DNA of 64,000 nt from Desulfoluna sp. (GTDB lineage Bacteria > Desulfobacterota > Desulfobacteria > Desulfobacterales > Desulfolunaceae): assembly GCF_030145185.1 (NCBI RefSeq), contig NZ_JAQYWB010000010.1, positions 1 through 64,000 on the forward strand, written 5' to 3'. Positions 25,846 to 33,823 of this stretch are shown piece by piece. Made by a program: the position numbers and the translations under genes. A model generated the notes under the pieces. The model saw only the letters and a program-made list of their open reading frames with translations, ran no database searches and was not told where the DNA came from. Position 1 is the first letter of the stretch, and every line of letters starts with the position of its first letter.

Positions 25846-25982
25846 GCCTCCGGCGGCAAGGTGAGCCACCTTGAAAGCAGGTTTCCGCAGCGCTTCAACC
25901 CTCGTTCCTCGGGTCAAATCACAGCGGCATTTTTATGAAAATTGTGCATTTATTTTTTGCGTGAGCCCTAACTATTCAGCTT
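25846..25982 (+). repeat. Family A composite repeat, copy 8
   Basis: GCCTCCGGCGGCAAGGTGAG, the CCCTCGTTCCTCGGGTCAAA module and a terminal TAACTATTCAGCTT motif. Confidence 0.8.
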
Positions 25983-26091
25983 GGGGTGTCGGATGATCTC
26001 GATATCCCGTTTACGAACATATTCAGTCAACCTGTTCCTGCGTTATTCGACTATAAAAGGTATGTTGAAACCGGCCAGCGCCTTTACGCCT

Positions 26092-26166
26092 GCGGCTACG
26101 CCGTGACATGGGGGCAAAACGCATCCGCAATCTGCTTTCAAGGTGGCACACCTTGCCGCCGGAGGC
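26092..26166 (+). repeat. Family A repeat, copy 9
   Basis: GCGGCTACGCCGTGACATGG, the CTTTCAAGGTGGCACACCTT core and GCCGCCGGAGGC, then TTTTTT. It stops 4 bp from the korC stop codon. Confidence 0.8.
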
Positions 26167-26170
26167 TTTT

Positions 26171-26719
26171 TTAACCCAACCCCAAAGGCTCCGCCATCGA
26201 AACGCCCAGCTCCAGGGCTTTTCGATTCATCTCCACATATTTTTCCTGAACCCGCGTTGAGATAACCGCCAGCACCGATTCGGCTTTGACGAGGCCAAGG
26301 AGTCCGATGAGGACACCGAGCATGCAGATATTAAAAACCACGGGGTTGCCGATCGCATCCTGGACGGTCTGGTACATGGGCAGTTCCACCTGTTTGGCGT
26401 CGACCTTCTTGCCGAGCTTCACGTAGCGGTCGTCGGTCAGAAGCAGGCCTCCGGGACGAATGATGGGCGAAAATTTATCGTAGGCTTCCTGGGTGAGACA
26501 GACCAGCACATTGGGTTGGGTCACCTTCGGAAAGAGGATGGGATGTTCAGAGATGATGATGTCACTTCGGGTGGCTCCGCCCCGGGCTTCGGGTCCATAG
26601 GACTGAGACTGGACGGCGATGAGCCCTTCATGGATGACGGCCGCTTCAGCCAGGATCACAGCGGCGGTGATCACCCCCTGGCCTCCGGCTCCTGAGAAGA
26701 CCATACGAAACTTCTCCAT
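26171..26719 (-). CDS. korC: 2-oxoacid:ferredoxin oxidoreductase, gamma subunit
   Basis: 182 residues. MEKFRMVFSGAGGQGVITAA is the typical gamma-subunit start, with SYGPEARGGATRSDIIIS in the middle. It completes the KorDABC complex that oxidatively decarboxylates 2-oxoglutarate (or a related 2-oxoacid) to the CoA thioester and reduces ferredoxin in the cytoplasm. It follows korB by 3 bp. The stop codon nearly touches a family A repeat. Confidence 0.92.
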   Translation of the reverse strand: MEKFRMVFSGAGGQGVITAAVILAEAAVIHEGLIAVQSQSYGPEARGGATRSDIIISEHPILFPKVTQPNVLVCLTQEAYDKFSPIIRPGGLLLTDDRYVKLGKKVDAKQVELPMYQTVQDAIGNPVVFNICMLGVLIGLLGLVKAESVLAVISTRVQEKYVEMNRKALELGVSMAEPLGLG

Positions 26720-26722
26720 GCC

Positions 26723-27520
26723 TCACCCTCCCTCTTTTTGAATCACCTGCTCATAGGCGTCACAGTACTCGGCCCGAAGCTCTTCGACAAAAATGCCCCG
26801 TTCCAGGATCTCCGGGTCCTCGGCGGCCCTTGCTGAGCCGATGGGGACGGTGTGGGTCTTCAGGTACTCCAGCATCACCGGGGCATTGACCAGCTGGTTT
26901 CTGCGTCCGTACTGAGTGGGGCACTGACTGAGGAACTCCACCACGGAAAACCCACGGTGTCGGATCGCTTTTTTTAAAATCGAGATTCCTTCTTTGGCGT
27001 GGTAGGTGGTGGTGCGTGCCACAAAGGAAGCCCCCGCCGCCGTGGCCAGCTTAACGGCGTCAAAGGGATTGTCGATGTTACCAAAAGGTGCGGTGGTGGC
27101 GTAATCTCCGGTGCAGGACATGGGGGAGTACTGCCCGCCGGTCATGCCATAGATCCGGTTGTTCATGACAATGGCGGTGATGTCGATGTTGCGCCGGGCG
27201 GCATGGATAAAATGATTCCCCCCGATGGCCAAGGCGTCCCCATCCCCCATGGGGGTGATGATGGTCAGCTCCGGCTGACTGAACTTGACGCCGGTGGCAA
27301 AGGCCAGGGCCCTGCCGTGCAGAGTGTGCAGGGAATGAAAATCCACGTAGCCGGAGATTCGCGCCGAACAGCCGATGCCGGAGACCACCACAATGTTGCT
27401 CTTGTCGAGACCCAGCTCCTCAATGGCTCGAATCAGGCAGTTAAGAATGGTTCCGTGACCACAGCCCGGGCACCACATGTGCGGAAAAAACCGTTCCCTG
27501 ATAAAGTCGCGGGTCCCCAT
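26723..27520 (-). CDS. korB: 2-oxoacid:ferredoxin oxidoreductase, beta subunit (TPP-binding)
   Basis: 265 residues. HMWCPGCGHG provides Cys for the proximal FeS cluster. GDGDALAIGGNHFIHAARRN followed by AIVMNN is the thiamine diphosphate motif. GIGCSARISGYVDF is typical of the 2-oxoglutarate and branched-chain type. It is directly adjacent to korA (stop and start one base apart) and to korC. Confidence 0.93.
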   Translation of the reverse strand: MGTRDFIRERFFPHMWCPGCGHGTILNCLIRAIEELGLDKSNIVVVSGIGCSARISGYVDFHSLHTLHGRALAFATGVKFSQPELTIITPMGDGDALAIGGNHFIHAARRNIDITAIVMNNRIYGMTGGQYSPMSCTGDYATTAPFGNIDNPFDAVKLATAAGASFVARTTTYHAKEGISILKKAIRHRGFSVVEFLSQCPTQYGRRNQLVNAPVMLEYLKTHTVPIGSARAAEDPEILERGIFVEELRAEYCDAYEQVIQKEGG

Positions 27521-28669
27521 CTACACCCCCCTGCCCTGAATAATCCGAAGAATATTCTTGATATTGGTCGGAGAGATCAGCTCCCCGTCGATGCGGTTGG
27601 CCAGAAAAACGCGTTCCGGGTTCTCGACGGCGGCCTTCACCAGCCCGGTTACCTGCCCCTTATTCATCTCCACCACCACAATGCGCCGGGCCTTCCTGCA
27701 TTTTTCCCTGATTAAGTCGACCGGAAACGGCCAGATGGACTGCAACTCCAGATAGCCCAGGCGATCCCCACGCCGCCGGCGGTTCTCCACCGTATGAAGG
27801 GTCGAGCGTGCAGCCGAACCAAAGGAGATGAGAATCACCTCGGCGTCTTCCAGGTACAACTCTTTGTAGCGGGTGATCTCATGGACATTGGTTTCAATCT
27901 TGTCCACCAGATGATTCAAAAGGCTCTCCACCACCTTGGGATTGCTGGAGGGAAACCCCCACATATCATGATAGAGGCCGGTCACGTTGTAGCGGTGATC
28001 CCCGCCGAAATCGCTCATGGGGAGCCGCCCGTCTTCTCGGGGGAGATAGGGATGATAGTCCACGCCCCGCTTCACCGAGGTGCGCAGCCGATCCACCACA
28101 GGCAACACCCCGGCCTCTGGAATCACCAGCTTTTCCCGCATGTGGCCGATGACCTCGTCAAAAAGAAGAATCACCGGAGTGCGATAGGTTTCGGCCATGT
28201 TAAAGGCGTGGACGGTCATCTCAAGGACGTCCTGATGGGTGGAGGCGGTGAGGGTGATGATGGCGTGATCCCCATGGGTCCCCCAGCGTGCCTGGTTGAC
28301 GTCTCCCTGCCCCACATGGGTGGGATTTCCCGTGGAGGGACCGCCGCGCTGTACATTAACGATCACGCACGGAATCTCGGCCATCACCGCAAATCCCAAC
28401 GCCTCCTGCATCAACGAGAAACCGGGTCCGCTGGTGGCGGTCATCACCTTGTTTCCGGTGAGGGATCCGCCGATAATGGCGCACAGAGAGGAGATCTCAT
28501 CCTCCATCTGGATGAACCGCCCGCCACGTCCGGGAAGACGCCGGGCCAAAAGTTCGGCAATTTCTGTGGAGGGGGTGATGGGATAACCGGCAAAGAAACT
28601 CATCCCGGCATAGAGAGCCCCTTCAACGCAGGCTTCATTTCCCTGAACAAAAACAAGATTCTCTTCCAT
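27521..28669 (-). CDS. korA: 2-oxoacid:ferredoxin oxidoreductase, alpha subunit
   Basis: 382 residues. It starts MEENLVFVQGNEACVEGALY, and FFAGYPITPSTEIAELLARR carries the YPITPST motif of the alpha (PYR) subunit. TSGPGFSLMQEALGFA and NVQRGGPSTG follow. The start was chosen from AGGAG upstream; the longer frame reads into a repeat. It is separated from korD by a 172-bp family A element, so the operon is either transcribed through the repeat or has a second promoter. Confidence 0.92.
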   Translation of the reverse strand: MEENLVFVQGNEACVEGALYAGMSFFAGYPITPSTEIAELLARRLPGRGGRFIQMEDEISSLCAIIGGSLTGNKVMTATSGPGFSLMQEALGFAVMAEIPCVIVNVQRGGPSTGNPTHVGQGDVNQARWGTHGDHAIITLTASTHQDVLEMTVHAFNMAETYRTPVILLFDEVIGHMREKLVIPEAGVLPVVDRLRTSVKRGVDYHPYLPREDGRLPMSDFGGDHRYNVTGLYHDMWGFPSSNPKVVESLLNHLVDKIETNVHEITRYKELYLEDAEVILISFGSAARSTLHTVENRRRRGDRLGYLELQSIWPFPVDLIREKCRKARRIVVVEMNKGQVTGLVKAAVENPERVFLANRIDGELISPTNIKNILRIIQGRGV

Positions 28670-28721
28670 GGCGATGGCCTCTCCTGAAGCGGAGTAAGGA
28701 ACAACTAAATAAAGAACAAGG

Positions 28722-28893
28722 GCCTCCGGCGGCAAGGTGTGCCACCTTGAAAGCTGCTTGCGGATGCGCTTTGCCCCTCGTTCCTCGGGTCAAATCACAT
28801 CCGCACTTGGATCGACGTAAATCTGAAATATGTATTTAAGACCTGTTTGTTAAACTTTTCAAAAGTTTAGCCCCCGGCAGGGCCGCCGGAGGC
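28722..28893 (-). repeat. Family A element, copy 10 (complete, 12-bp terminal inverted repeats)
   Basis: 172 bp bounded by GCCTCCGGCGGC and its exact reverse complement GCCGCCGGAGGC. Inside are the CAAGGTG/CACCTTG palindrome, CCCCTCGTTCCTCGGGTC and AAAAGTTTAGCCCCCGGCAG. It sits between korD and korA, with AGCTGAAGAGTGAC just outside. This is the best copy for defining the element. Confidence 0.88.
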
Positions 28894-28909
28894 GTAAGCT
28901 GAAGAGTGA

Positions 28910-29116
28910 CTACTTTTCGATGATCACTTCGCTGGCAAGCTCCGGGCAACGGAGTTCACACAGCCTGCAGCAGGTGCACTTTTCAGGATGAACGACCACG
29001 ACTTTGTCGAAGGCATCTATTTCAAGGACCTCTCTGGGGCAAAAATGAATGCAGACCCCGCATCCCTTGCACCAATCCCGGTTAATGACAATTCTATCCA
29101 GTTTTGGCCGTCCCAT
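28910..29116 (-). CDS. korD: 2-oxoacid:ferredoxin oxidoreductase, delta subunit (2x[4Fe-4S] ferredoxin)
   Basis: 68 residues with two clusters of the CxxCxxCxxxCP type: CKGCGVCIHFCP and CTCCRLCELRCP. The start MGRPKLDRIV was chosen because GGAGG lies 8 nt upstream; an earlier ATG sits before that site. It is the first gene of the kor operon and passes electrons from the TPP subunit to free ferredoxin. Confidence 0.9.
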   Translation of the reverse strand: MGRPKLDRIVINRDWCKGCGVCIHFCPREVLEIDAFDKVVVVHPEKCTCCRLCELRCPELASEVIIEK

Positions 29117-29209
29117 GGGCGCGCCCTCCTTCATGCGTGTAGTCGCAATGAAGTGCGTTAAAAAAGTGTGTTGTCCATGGTTTAGGGGTAGAGGTTTTGT
29201 CAGGTATTG

Positions 29210-29536
29210 TCAAGAAAAAGAGCCGTCAGAAGGAACCCACAGGAACCGATCCAAATTCAGGGAGCCCCCTTTCGTAAACAGAATTCCTTCAGCCATCAAC
29301 AACCCTTTCTGCAGATCATGGGCCGAACCGGTCAGGGAAATTCGCCCGTTGCGATTCACCACGCGATGCCAGGGCAGCCCCTCCTTTTCCGAACAGCTGT
29401 GAAGAATCCGGGAGACCTGACGCGCGCCTCCCGGGTTGCCAGCGGCGGCCGCCAGAAGACCGTAGGTACACACGCGCCCCAAGGGAATGGCGCGAATCAG
29501 TTCGATCACACGACAGGTAAAAAGAGAACGGGACAT
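29210..29536 (-). CDS. Alkyltransferase-like protein (ATL), MGMT C-terminal fold
   Basis: 108 residues. It has the MGMT DNA-binding fold, but the active-site PCHRV is PWHRV here (Trp56 in GLPWHRVVN), so it cannot accept alkyl groups. ATL proteins bind O6-alkylguanine and hand it to nucleotide excision repair. TYGLLAAAAGNPGGARQVSRIL is the recognition helix with its Arg finger. The gene is alone and lies between korD and the radical SAM gene. Confidence 0.9.
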   Translation of the reverse strand: MSRSLFTCRVIELIRAIPLGRVCTYGLLAAAAGNPGGARQVSRILHSCSEKEGLPWHRVVNRNGRISLTGSAHDLQKGLLMAEGILFTKGGSLNLDRFLWVPSDGSFS

Positions 29537-29609
29537 ACACGAACCTCACAGGATAACACGATCAAATTGTTGCATTTTGCCATGATGACTGATAAAAAAA
29601 AAAAATGAT

Positions 29610-29637
29610 CACAGAGCCCGAACCGGCTCTTTTTTTT
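29610..29637. terminator. Terminator-like hairpin upstream of the radical SAM gene
   Basis: AGAGCC pairs with GGCTCT, with eight Ts after it on the plus strand and a run of As before it. It lies between divergent genes, so a role in attenuation or in stopping stray transcripts is possible. Confidence 0.45.
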
Positions 29638-29695
29638 GCCCACCTTAATAACACCGTTCAGAAAACTCAACGCACGTCTCACGCAGAGGTTCTTC

Positions 29696-31567
29696 ATGCC
29701 CGCCCCCTACTTTATCGTCTACAACCCCATGACGGTCAACGTCATGGATGCCCTGGGAACCTGCGACACCCCTCTGGATCTTCTCAGCTTTCTCACCCGC
29801 AGGGACAGCCGCGATCTCTCTGACACCACCTGGCTCGACTTCCTCCAATTCGACCCGGCCTTAGACAAGAGAGGCATGGTGGAGACCTTTGCCATCGAGA
29901 GCTATGCCATCACCTACGTGGCCAACCAGATCGCGGCGCACCGGCCTGATGCGGAAATATTCCTGGCCGACGGTGTGCGTCGCACCGTGGCGGAGACGAT
30001 TCGAAAAAAGGGACCACCCGAAGCGGTCTTCATCTCCTCCATGAGCTCCAACTTCCCCACCACCGTCTGCACCACCCTGGCCCTGAACCATGGAAACATC
30101 CCCGTCATCATCGGTGGCATCCACGTCTCCACCAGCCCGAAAGACACCGATCGATTCATCAGAGATTACATCCCCTCACCAGAACGGGTCAGTGAAGTCC
30201 GGGGCAGCGGGGACGGCCAGGTGATCGGGCGGATCCTGAGAGACCTGGGAAACAATGAGTTAAAACAAGTCTACACCGGCGTAAAAACCATTGAAGACAA
30301 TGTATGGGGCGCCCCCAACGTGATCGAGATGCCCCCCTTGCAGCTCTCCTTTTTAAAACGCATCCCCCTTCTGGGCAAGCTCCTCGTCCGGGCCATCCGC
30401 ATCCAGCCCATCGCCCCTTTTCTTGGCTGCCCTCACTCCTGCAGTTTTTGCTCAATTTCCAGCCTCCCCAAGGCGCTGAGGCGTTTCACCATGCGCTCCC
30501 CCGAAGACGTGGTCGCCGAAATCGAACACCTGCAGAAAGGGGGCGTCACCCTGAAAAACCGTCTCTTCTTTTTCCTGCCCGACAACATCCTGCTGGGGGG
30601 AAAAAGACTGAATGCGCTGCTCGACTTGATTATCGAAAAGCGGCTGAAAATCAACTATATCGTCCAGGCCTCCGTGGAAATTGCCGATGATGAGACCCTC
30701 CTCAAAAAACTCCGCCTCTCCGGCTGCTCGCACCTCTTTATCGGGTTTGAAACTCTGAATCTGAACGACCTGAAACACGTGGGCAAAAAGGTGGTCAACG
30801 GCATCCAGGCCAGTGGAAAAAGCGTCGCAGACTACTATGCGGCACAAATAAAAAAAATCCAAGGTCACGGAATGGTGATCCACGGCTCTTTTATCCTGGG
30901 ACTCCCCAACGACCGTTTCCACAGCCTCTCTGACAACACAGGCCAGGACTACGGCAAATTCTGCACCCGCCATCACATCGGGATTCAGGCCACCCCTCTC
31001 TCGGATCTTCCCGGCTCCCGGGATTTTATCCAGACCCACAAAACAGGGGGCTGGCTCTTCGGCCGAGAGGGCACCATGGACTACCTTATCGCCCTGGTGG
31101 CCTGCGACCTGACCGAAGGAAACCGCATCCCCCCGGCCAACGTACGCGAAAGCCCCCTTATCGTCCTGCACATGGCCTATGAAGCCATCAACCGGGTCGG
31201 CTGGACGGTAAACGCCTTGAAAAGCGCCACCACCATGGGCATTAAAGGGTTTCTGGCTCCGACCATCAATGGAAAACACAGTATAAAAGAGCGGCTTATC
31301 GACGCCTTCGTCGCCTTTGCCGTCCCCCTCATCGTCAGCCAGTACCGGGATCATGCCATCAAGGTGCTCTCCTCCACCTGCGGGGCCAAAGGGTCCATGG
31401 AACGACTCTGGGAGATGGAAAAGGACCCTGAGATTAAGGCTATGTTTCGACGGTATGTGGAGGGATTTATGGTGAAGGGGGAACACGGACAGGCACAGAC
31501 AGGCATGGACGAAAACAGACCCACACACCCTCTGCCCCAGGATAACGTTTGCCATAAAACCGGTTGA
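29696..31567 (+). CDS. B12-binding-domain radical SAM protein
   Basis: 623 residues. The N-terminal part (1-200) looks like a cobalamin-binding Rossmann domain (AVFISSMSSNFPTT, IPVIIGGIHVSTSP) without the DxHxxG motif. The radical SAM domain has Cys245, Cys249 and Cys252 in GCPHSCSFCSIS, and GFETLNLNDLKHVGKK follows. The C-terminal 200 residues are unassigned. Related enzymes include BchE-like, Mg-protoporphyrin-type and hopanoid-modifying proteins; the substrate here is unknown. The start has AGAGG 6 nt upstream. It stands alone, so the context does not help. Confidence 0.82.
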   Translation: MPAPYFIVYNPMTVNVMDALGTCDTPLDLLSFLTRRDSRDLSDTTWLDFLQFDPALDKRGMVETFAIESYAITYVANQIAAHRPDAEIFLADGVRRTVAETIRKKGPPEAVFISSMSSNFPTTVCTTLALNHGNIPVIIGGIHVSTSPKDTDRFIRDYIPSPERVSEVRGSGDGQVIGRILRDLGNNELKQVYTGVKTIEDNVWGAPNVIEMPPLQLSFLKRIPLLGKLLVRAIRIQPIAPFLGCPHSCSFCSISSLPKALRRFTMRSPEDVVAEIEHLQKGGVTLKNRLFFFLPDNILLGGKRLNALLDLIIEKRLKINYIVQASVEIADDETLLKKLRLSGCSHLFIGFETLNLNDLKHVGKKVVNGIQASGKSVADYYAAQIKKIQGHGMVIHGSFILGLPNDRFHSLSDNTGQDYGKFCTRHHIGIQATPLSDLPGSRDFIQTHKTGGWLFGREGTMDYLIALVACDLTEGNRIPPANVRESPLIVLHMAYEAINRVGWTVNALKSATTMGIKGFLAPTINGKHSIKERLIDAFVAFAVPLIVSQYRDHAIKVLSSTCGAKGSMERLWEMEKDPEIKAMFRRYVEGFMVKGEHGQAQTGMDENRPTHPLPQDNVCHKTG

Positions 31568-31590
31568 CGCCTCACCCACGGTACGATCAC

Positions 31591-31837
31591 AACCCGCTTT
31601 CGAGGTGGCTCACCTCGCCGCCGGAGGCAGCCAGGTTAAAGACGCCTCCGGCGGCCCTGCCGGGGGCCAAACTTTTGATCCGCCTTCGCCCATGGGCTAC
31701 GGCGCGACAAGAAAGTTTGATAAACAGGTTTTACTCAATTTTCCAGGAACCTTCGCGAATGTCCTCCCCCTGAGGAACGAAGGGAGAGGGCATTCGCAAC
31801 CTGGGGTCCAGGGGATCATCCCCTGGCCGCCGGAGGC
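31591..31837 (+). repeat. Family A composite repeat, copy 11 (two arms)
   Basis: A first core (TTTCGAGGTGGCTCACCTCG, CCGCCGGAGGC) is followed by GCCTCCGGCGGCCCTGCCGG and a final arm with CAGGGGATCATCCCCTGG and CCGCCGGAGGC. The last arm overlaps the end of the ATPase gene and provides its stop codon. Confidence 0.8.
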
Positions 31838-32805
31838 ACGCTTTTAGGGTTTTCATACAAATGACAGGCCACAAGATGGCCATCGCCTTGATCTAAAAAC
31901 TCGGGTTCGGTGGTTCGGCAGATATCCATCACGTGGGAGCAGCGGGTGTGGAAACGGCAGCCGGAAGGGGGGTGGATGGGAGACGGAACGTCGCCTTCGA
32001 GAATAATGCGGTTGCTGACGGCGCCGGGTACGGGAATCGGAATGGCCGAGATAAGGGCCTGGGTGTAGGGGTGGAGAGGATTTTTGTAGATGGTGTCGGC
32101 GTCGGTCTGTTCAACGATCTTTCCGAGGTACATGACGGCCACGTGATCCGAGATCAGACGGACCACCGCCAGGTCATGGGCGATAAAAAGGGTGGTGAGC
32201 CCCATCTCCTCCTGGAGGTCGAGGAGAAGGTTGATGATCTGGGATTGGATGGAGACGTCCAGGGCCGAGACCGGTTCGTCGCAGATCAGGCATTCCGGGG
32301 AAAGGGCGATGGCCCTGGCGATGCCGATGCGCTGGCGCTGGCCACCGGAGAACTCATGGGGAAAACGACTCTCAGCCGATCGGGGCAGGCCCACCATGTC
32401 CAGGAGCTCTGCCACCCGCTTGCGCCTGGACGGGCCGTCTCCGATTCTGTGGATCACCAGGGGCTCTTCGATGATTGAGCCCACGCTGTGACGGCTGTTG
32501 AGGGACTCGAAGGGATCCTGAAAAACCATCTGAATCCGGCGTCTGAAGGGTTTCAACTCTTTTTCGTTTAAGAAGGTCAGATCCGTGCCGTCAAACCGCA
32601 CGCTCCCGGAAGTCGCCTCGTAAAGGGCCGCCAGGGTGCGTCCCAAGGTGGTCTTCCCGCAACCGGACTCTCCCACCAGCCCCAGAGTCTCGCCCCGGGC
32701 CACCGAAAAAGAGACCCCGTCCACGGCGTGGACATCCGCGACTTTGCGCTTGAAGACGCCTCCCGTCACCGGAAAGTATTTTACCAGATCCTTCACCGTC
32801 AGCAT
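31816..32805 (-). CDS. Peptide ABC transporter ATP-binding protein (OppF/YejF C-half-like)
   Basis: 329 residues. [12 protein letters not shown] (Walker A), [17 protein letters not shown] (signature), [13 protein letters not shown] (Walker B), and the C-terminal peptide-transporter extension with [16 protein letters not shown], which carries the Cys cluster of OppD/OppF proteins. It is the second ATPase of the Yej-like importer and overlaps the first by 7 bp. The last codons (PPAARG and the TGA stop) come from a dispersed family A repeat, so the C-terminus was rewritten by the insertion. Confidence 0.9.
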   Translation of the reverse strand: MLTVKDLVKYFPVTGGVFKRKVADVHAVDGVSFSVARGETLGLVGESGCGKTTLGRTLAALYEATSGSVRFDGTDLTFLNEKELKPFRRRIQMVFQDPFESLNSRHSVGSIIEEPLVIHRIGDGPSRRKRVAELLDMVGLPRSAESRFPHEFSGGQRQRIGIARAIALSPECLICDEPVSALDVSIQSQIINLLLDLQEEMGLTTLFIAHDLAVVRLISDHVAVMYLGKIVEQTDADTIYKNPLHPYTQALISAIPIPVPGAVSNRIILEGDVPSPIHPPSGCRFHTRCSHVMDICRTTEPEFLDQGDGHLVACHLYENPKSVPPAARG

Positions 32806-33821
32806 CCCTTGCCACTCCCTCCAATCATATCATAAAGATGACAGGCCACTTGATGGGCCTCCCCCACGGTCACCTCTTCGGGGACCTCGCTGCGGCACCG
32901 CTCCATGACATGGGGGCAACGGTTCTGGAACCGGCAGCCGGGCGGCAGGTCCATGAGACCGGGGACCTGCCCTGAAATGGTGGCAAGGCGGGTCTTTCGC
33001 GGGGCATCCAGTCGAGGCATGGAGGCGAGGAGCCCCTGAGTGTAGGGGTGTTTGGGATCGGCAAAGAGGGTCGATGCCCCGGCCCGTTCCACCACTTTCC
33101 CCGCGTACATCACCACCACGTCATCGCATTGTTCGGCAATCACGCCCAGGTCGTGGGTGATAAAAATCACCGACATGCCCGAATTCGTCTGAATACGCCG
33201 GATTAAATCGAGGATCTGGGCCTGAACCGTCACATCCAGGGCGGTGGTGGGCTCGTCCGCGATGAGAATCGCAGGAGAAAGGGCCAGCGCCATGGCGATC
33301 ATTACCCGCTGCCGCATCCCGCCCGAGAGTTGGTGAGGATAGGCCGAAAGCCGTCCTTCGGCATCGGGGATCCCCACATCGGTGAGAAGGCGAATCACCT
33401 CGCGCTTCAGCTCCCCTTTGGAGAGCTCGGGCCGGTGAATACGCAAGGGCTCCGAGATCTGTTTGTAAAGGGTATGGACCGGGTTCAGGGCCGACATGGG
33501 CTCCTGAAAGATCATGGCGACCGAAGCCCCCCGGATGGTCTGCATGGATTCCGCCGGAAGCGCCACCAGATCGATGCCGTCCAGCACCACCTGCCCCCCT
33601 TCGATGCGGGACATGGGTTGAGGCAACAGGCGCATAATGGAGAGCGCGGTCACGCTCTTGCCACACCCCGACTCCCCCACGATGCCCAGGGTCCGGCCCT
33701 TGATCAGCGTAAAGCCCACCTTCTCCACGGCGCGAACGGGTCCCGCCTCGGTGTCAAAGGCCACCGTGAGCCCCTGGACCGAGAGGATGGGATCTTCTAT
33801 CTGCCGAACGTCTGCGGCCAT
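32799..33821 (-). CDS. Peptide ABC transporter ATP-binding protein (OppD/YejF N-half-like)
   Basis: 340 residues. [12 protein letters not shown] (Walker A), [17 protein letters not shown] (signature), [14 protein letters not shown] (Walker B) and the Cys-rich tail [16 protein letters not shown]. It pairs with the following ATPase. In E. coli the two halves are fused as YejF; here they are separate genes. It starts 2 bp after the yejA stop. Confidence 0.9.
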   Translation of the reverse strand: MAADVRQIEDPILSVQGLTVAFDTEAGPVRAVEKVGFTLIKGRTLGIVGESGCGKSVTALSIMRLLPQPMSRIEGGQVVLDGIDLVALPAESMQTIRGASVAMIFQEPMSALNPVHTLYKQISEPLRIHRPELSKGELKREVIRLLTDVGIPDAEGRLSAYPHQLSGGMRQRVMIAMALALSPAILIADEPTTALDVTVQAQILDLIRRIQTNSGMSVIFITHDLGVIAEQCDDVVVMYAGKVVERAGASTLFADPKHPYTQGLLASMPRLDAPRKTRLATISGQVPGLMDLPPGCRFQNRCPHVMERCRSEVPEEVTVGEAHQVACHLYDMIGGSGKGC

Positions 33822-33823
33822 GC

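Larger units (their letters stand above)
25798..26170. other. Convergent gap with two facing family A repeats
   Basis: Between the flavoprotein (plus) and korC (minus). Copy 8 (25846-25982) and copy 9 (26092-26166) lie in opposite orientations. No other feature is seen. Confidence 0.6.
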
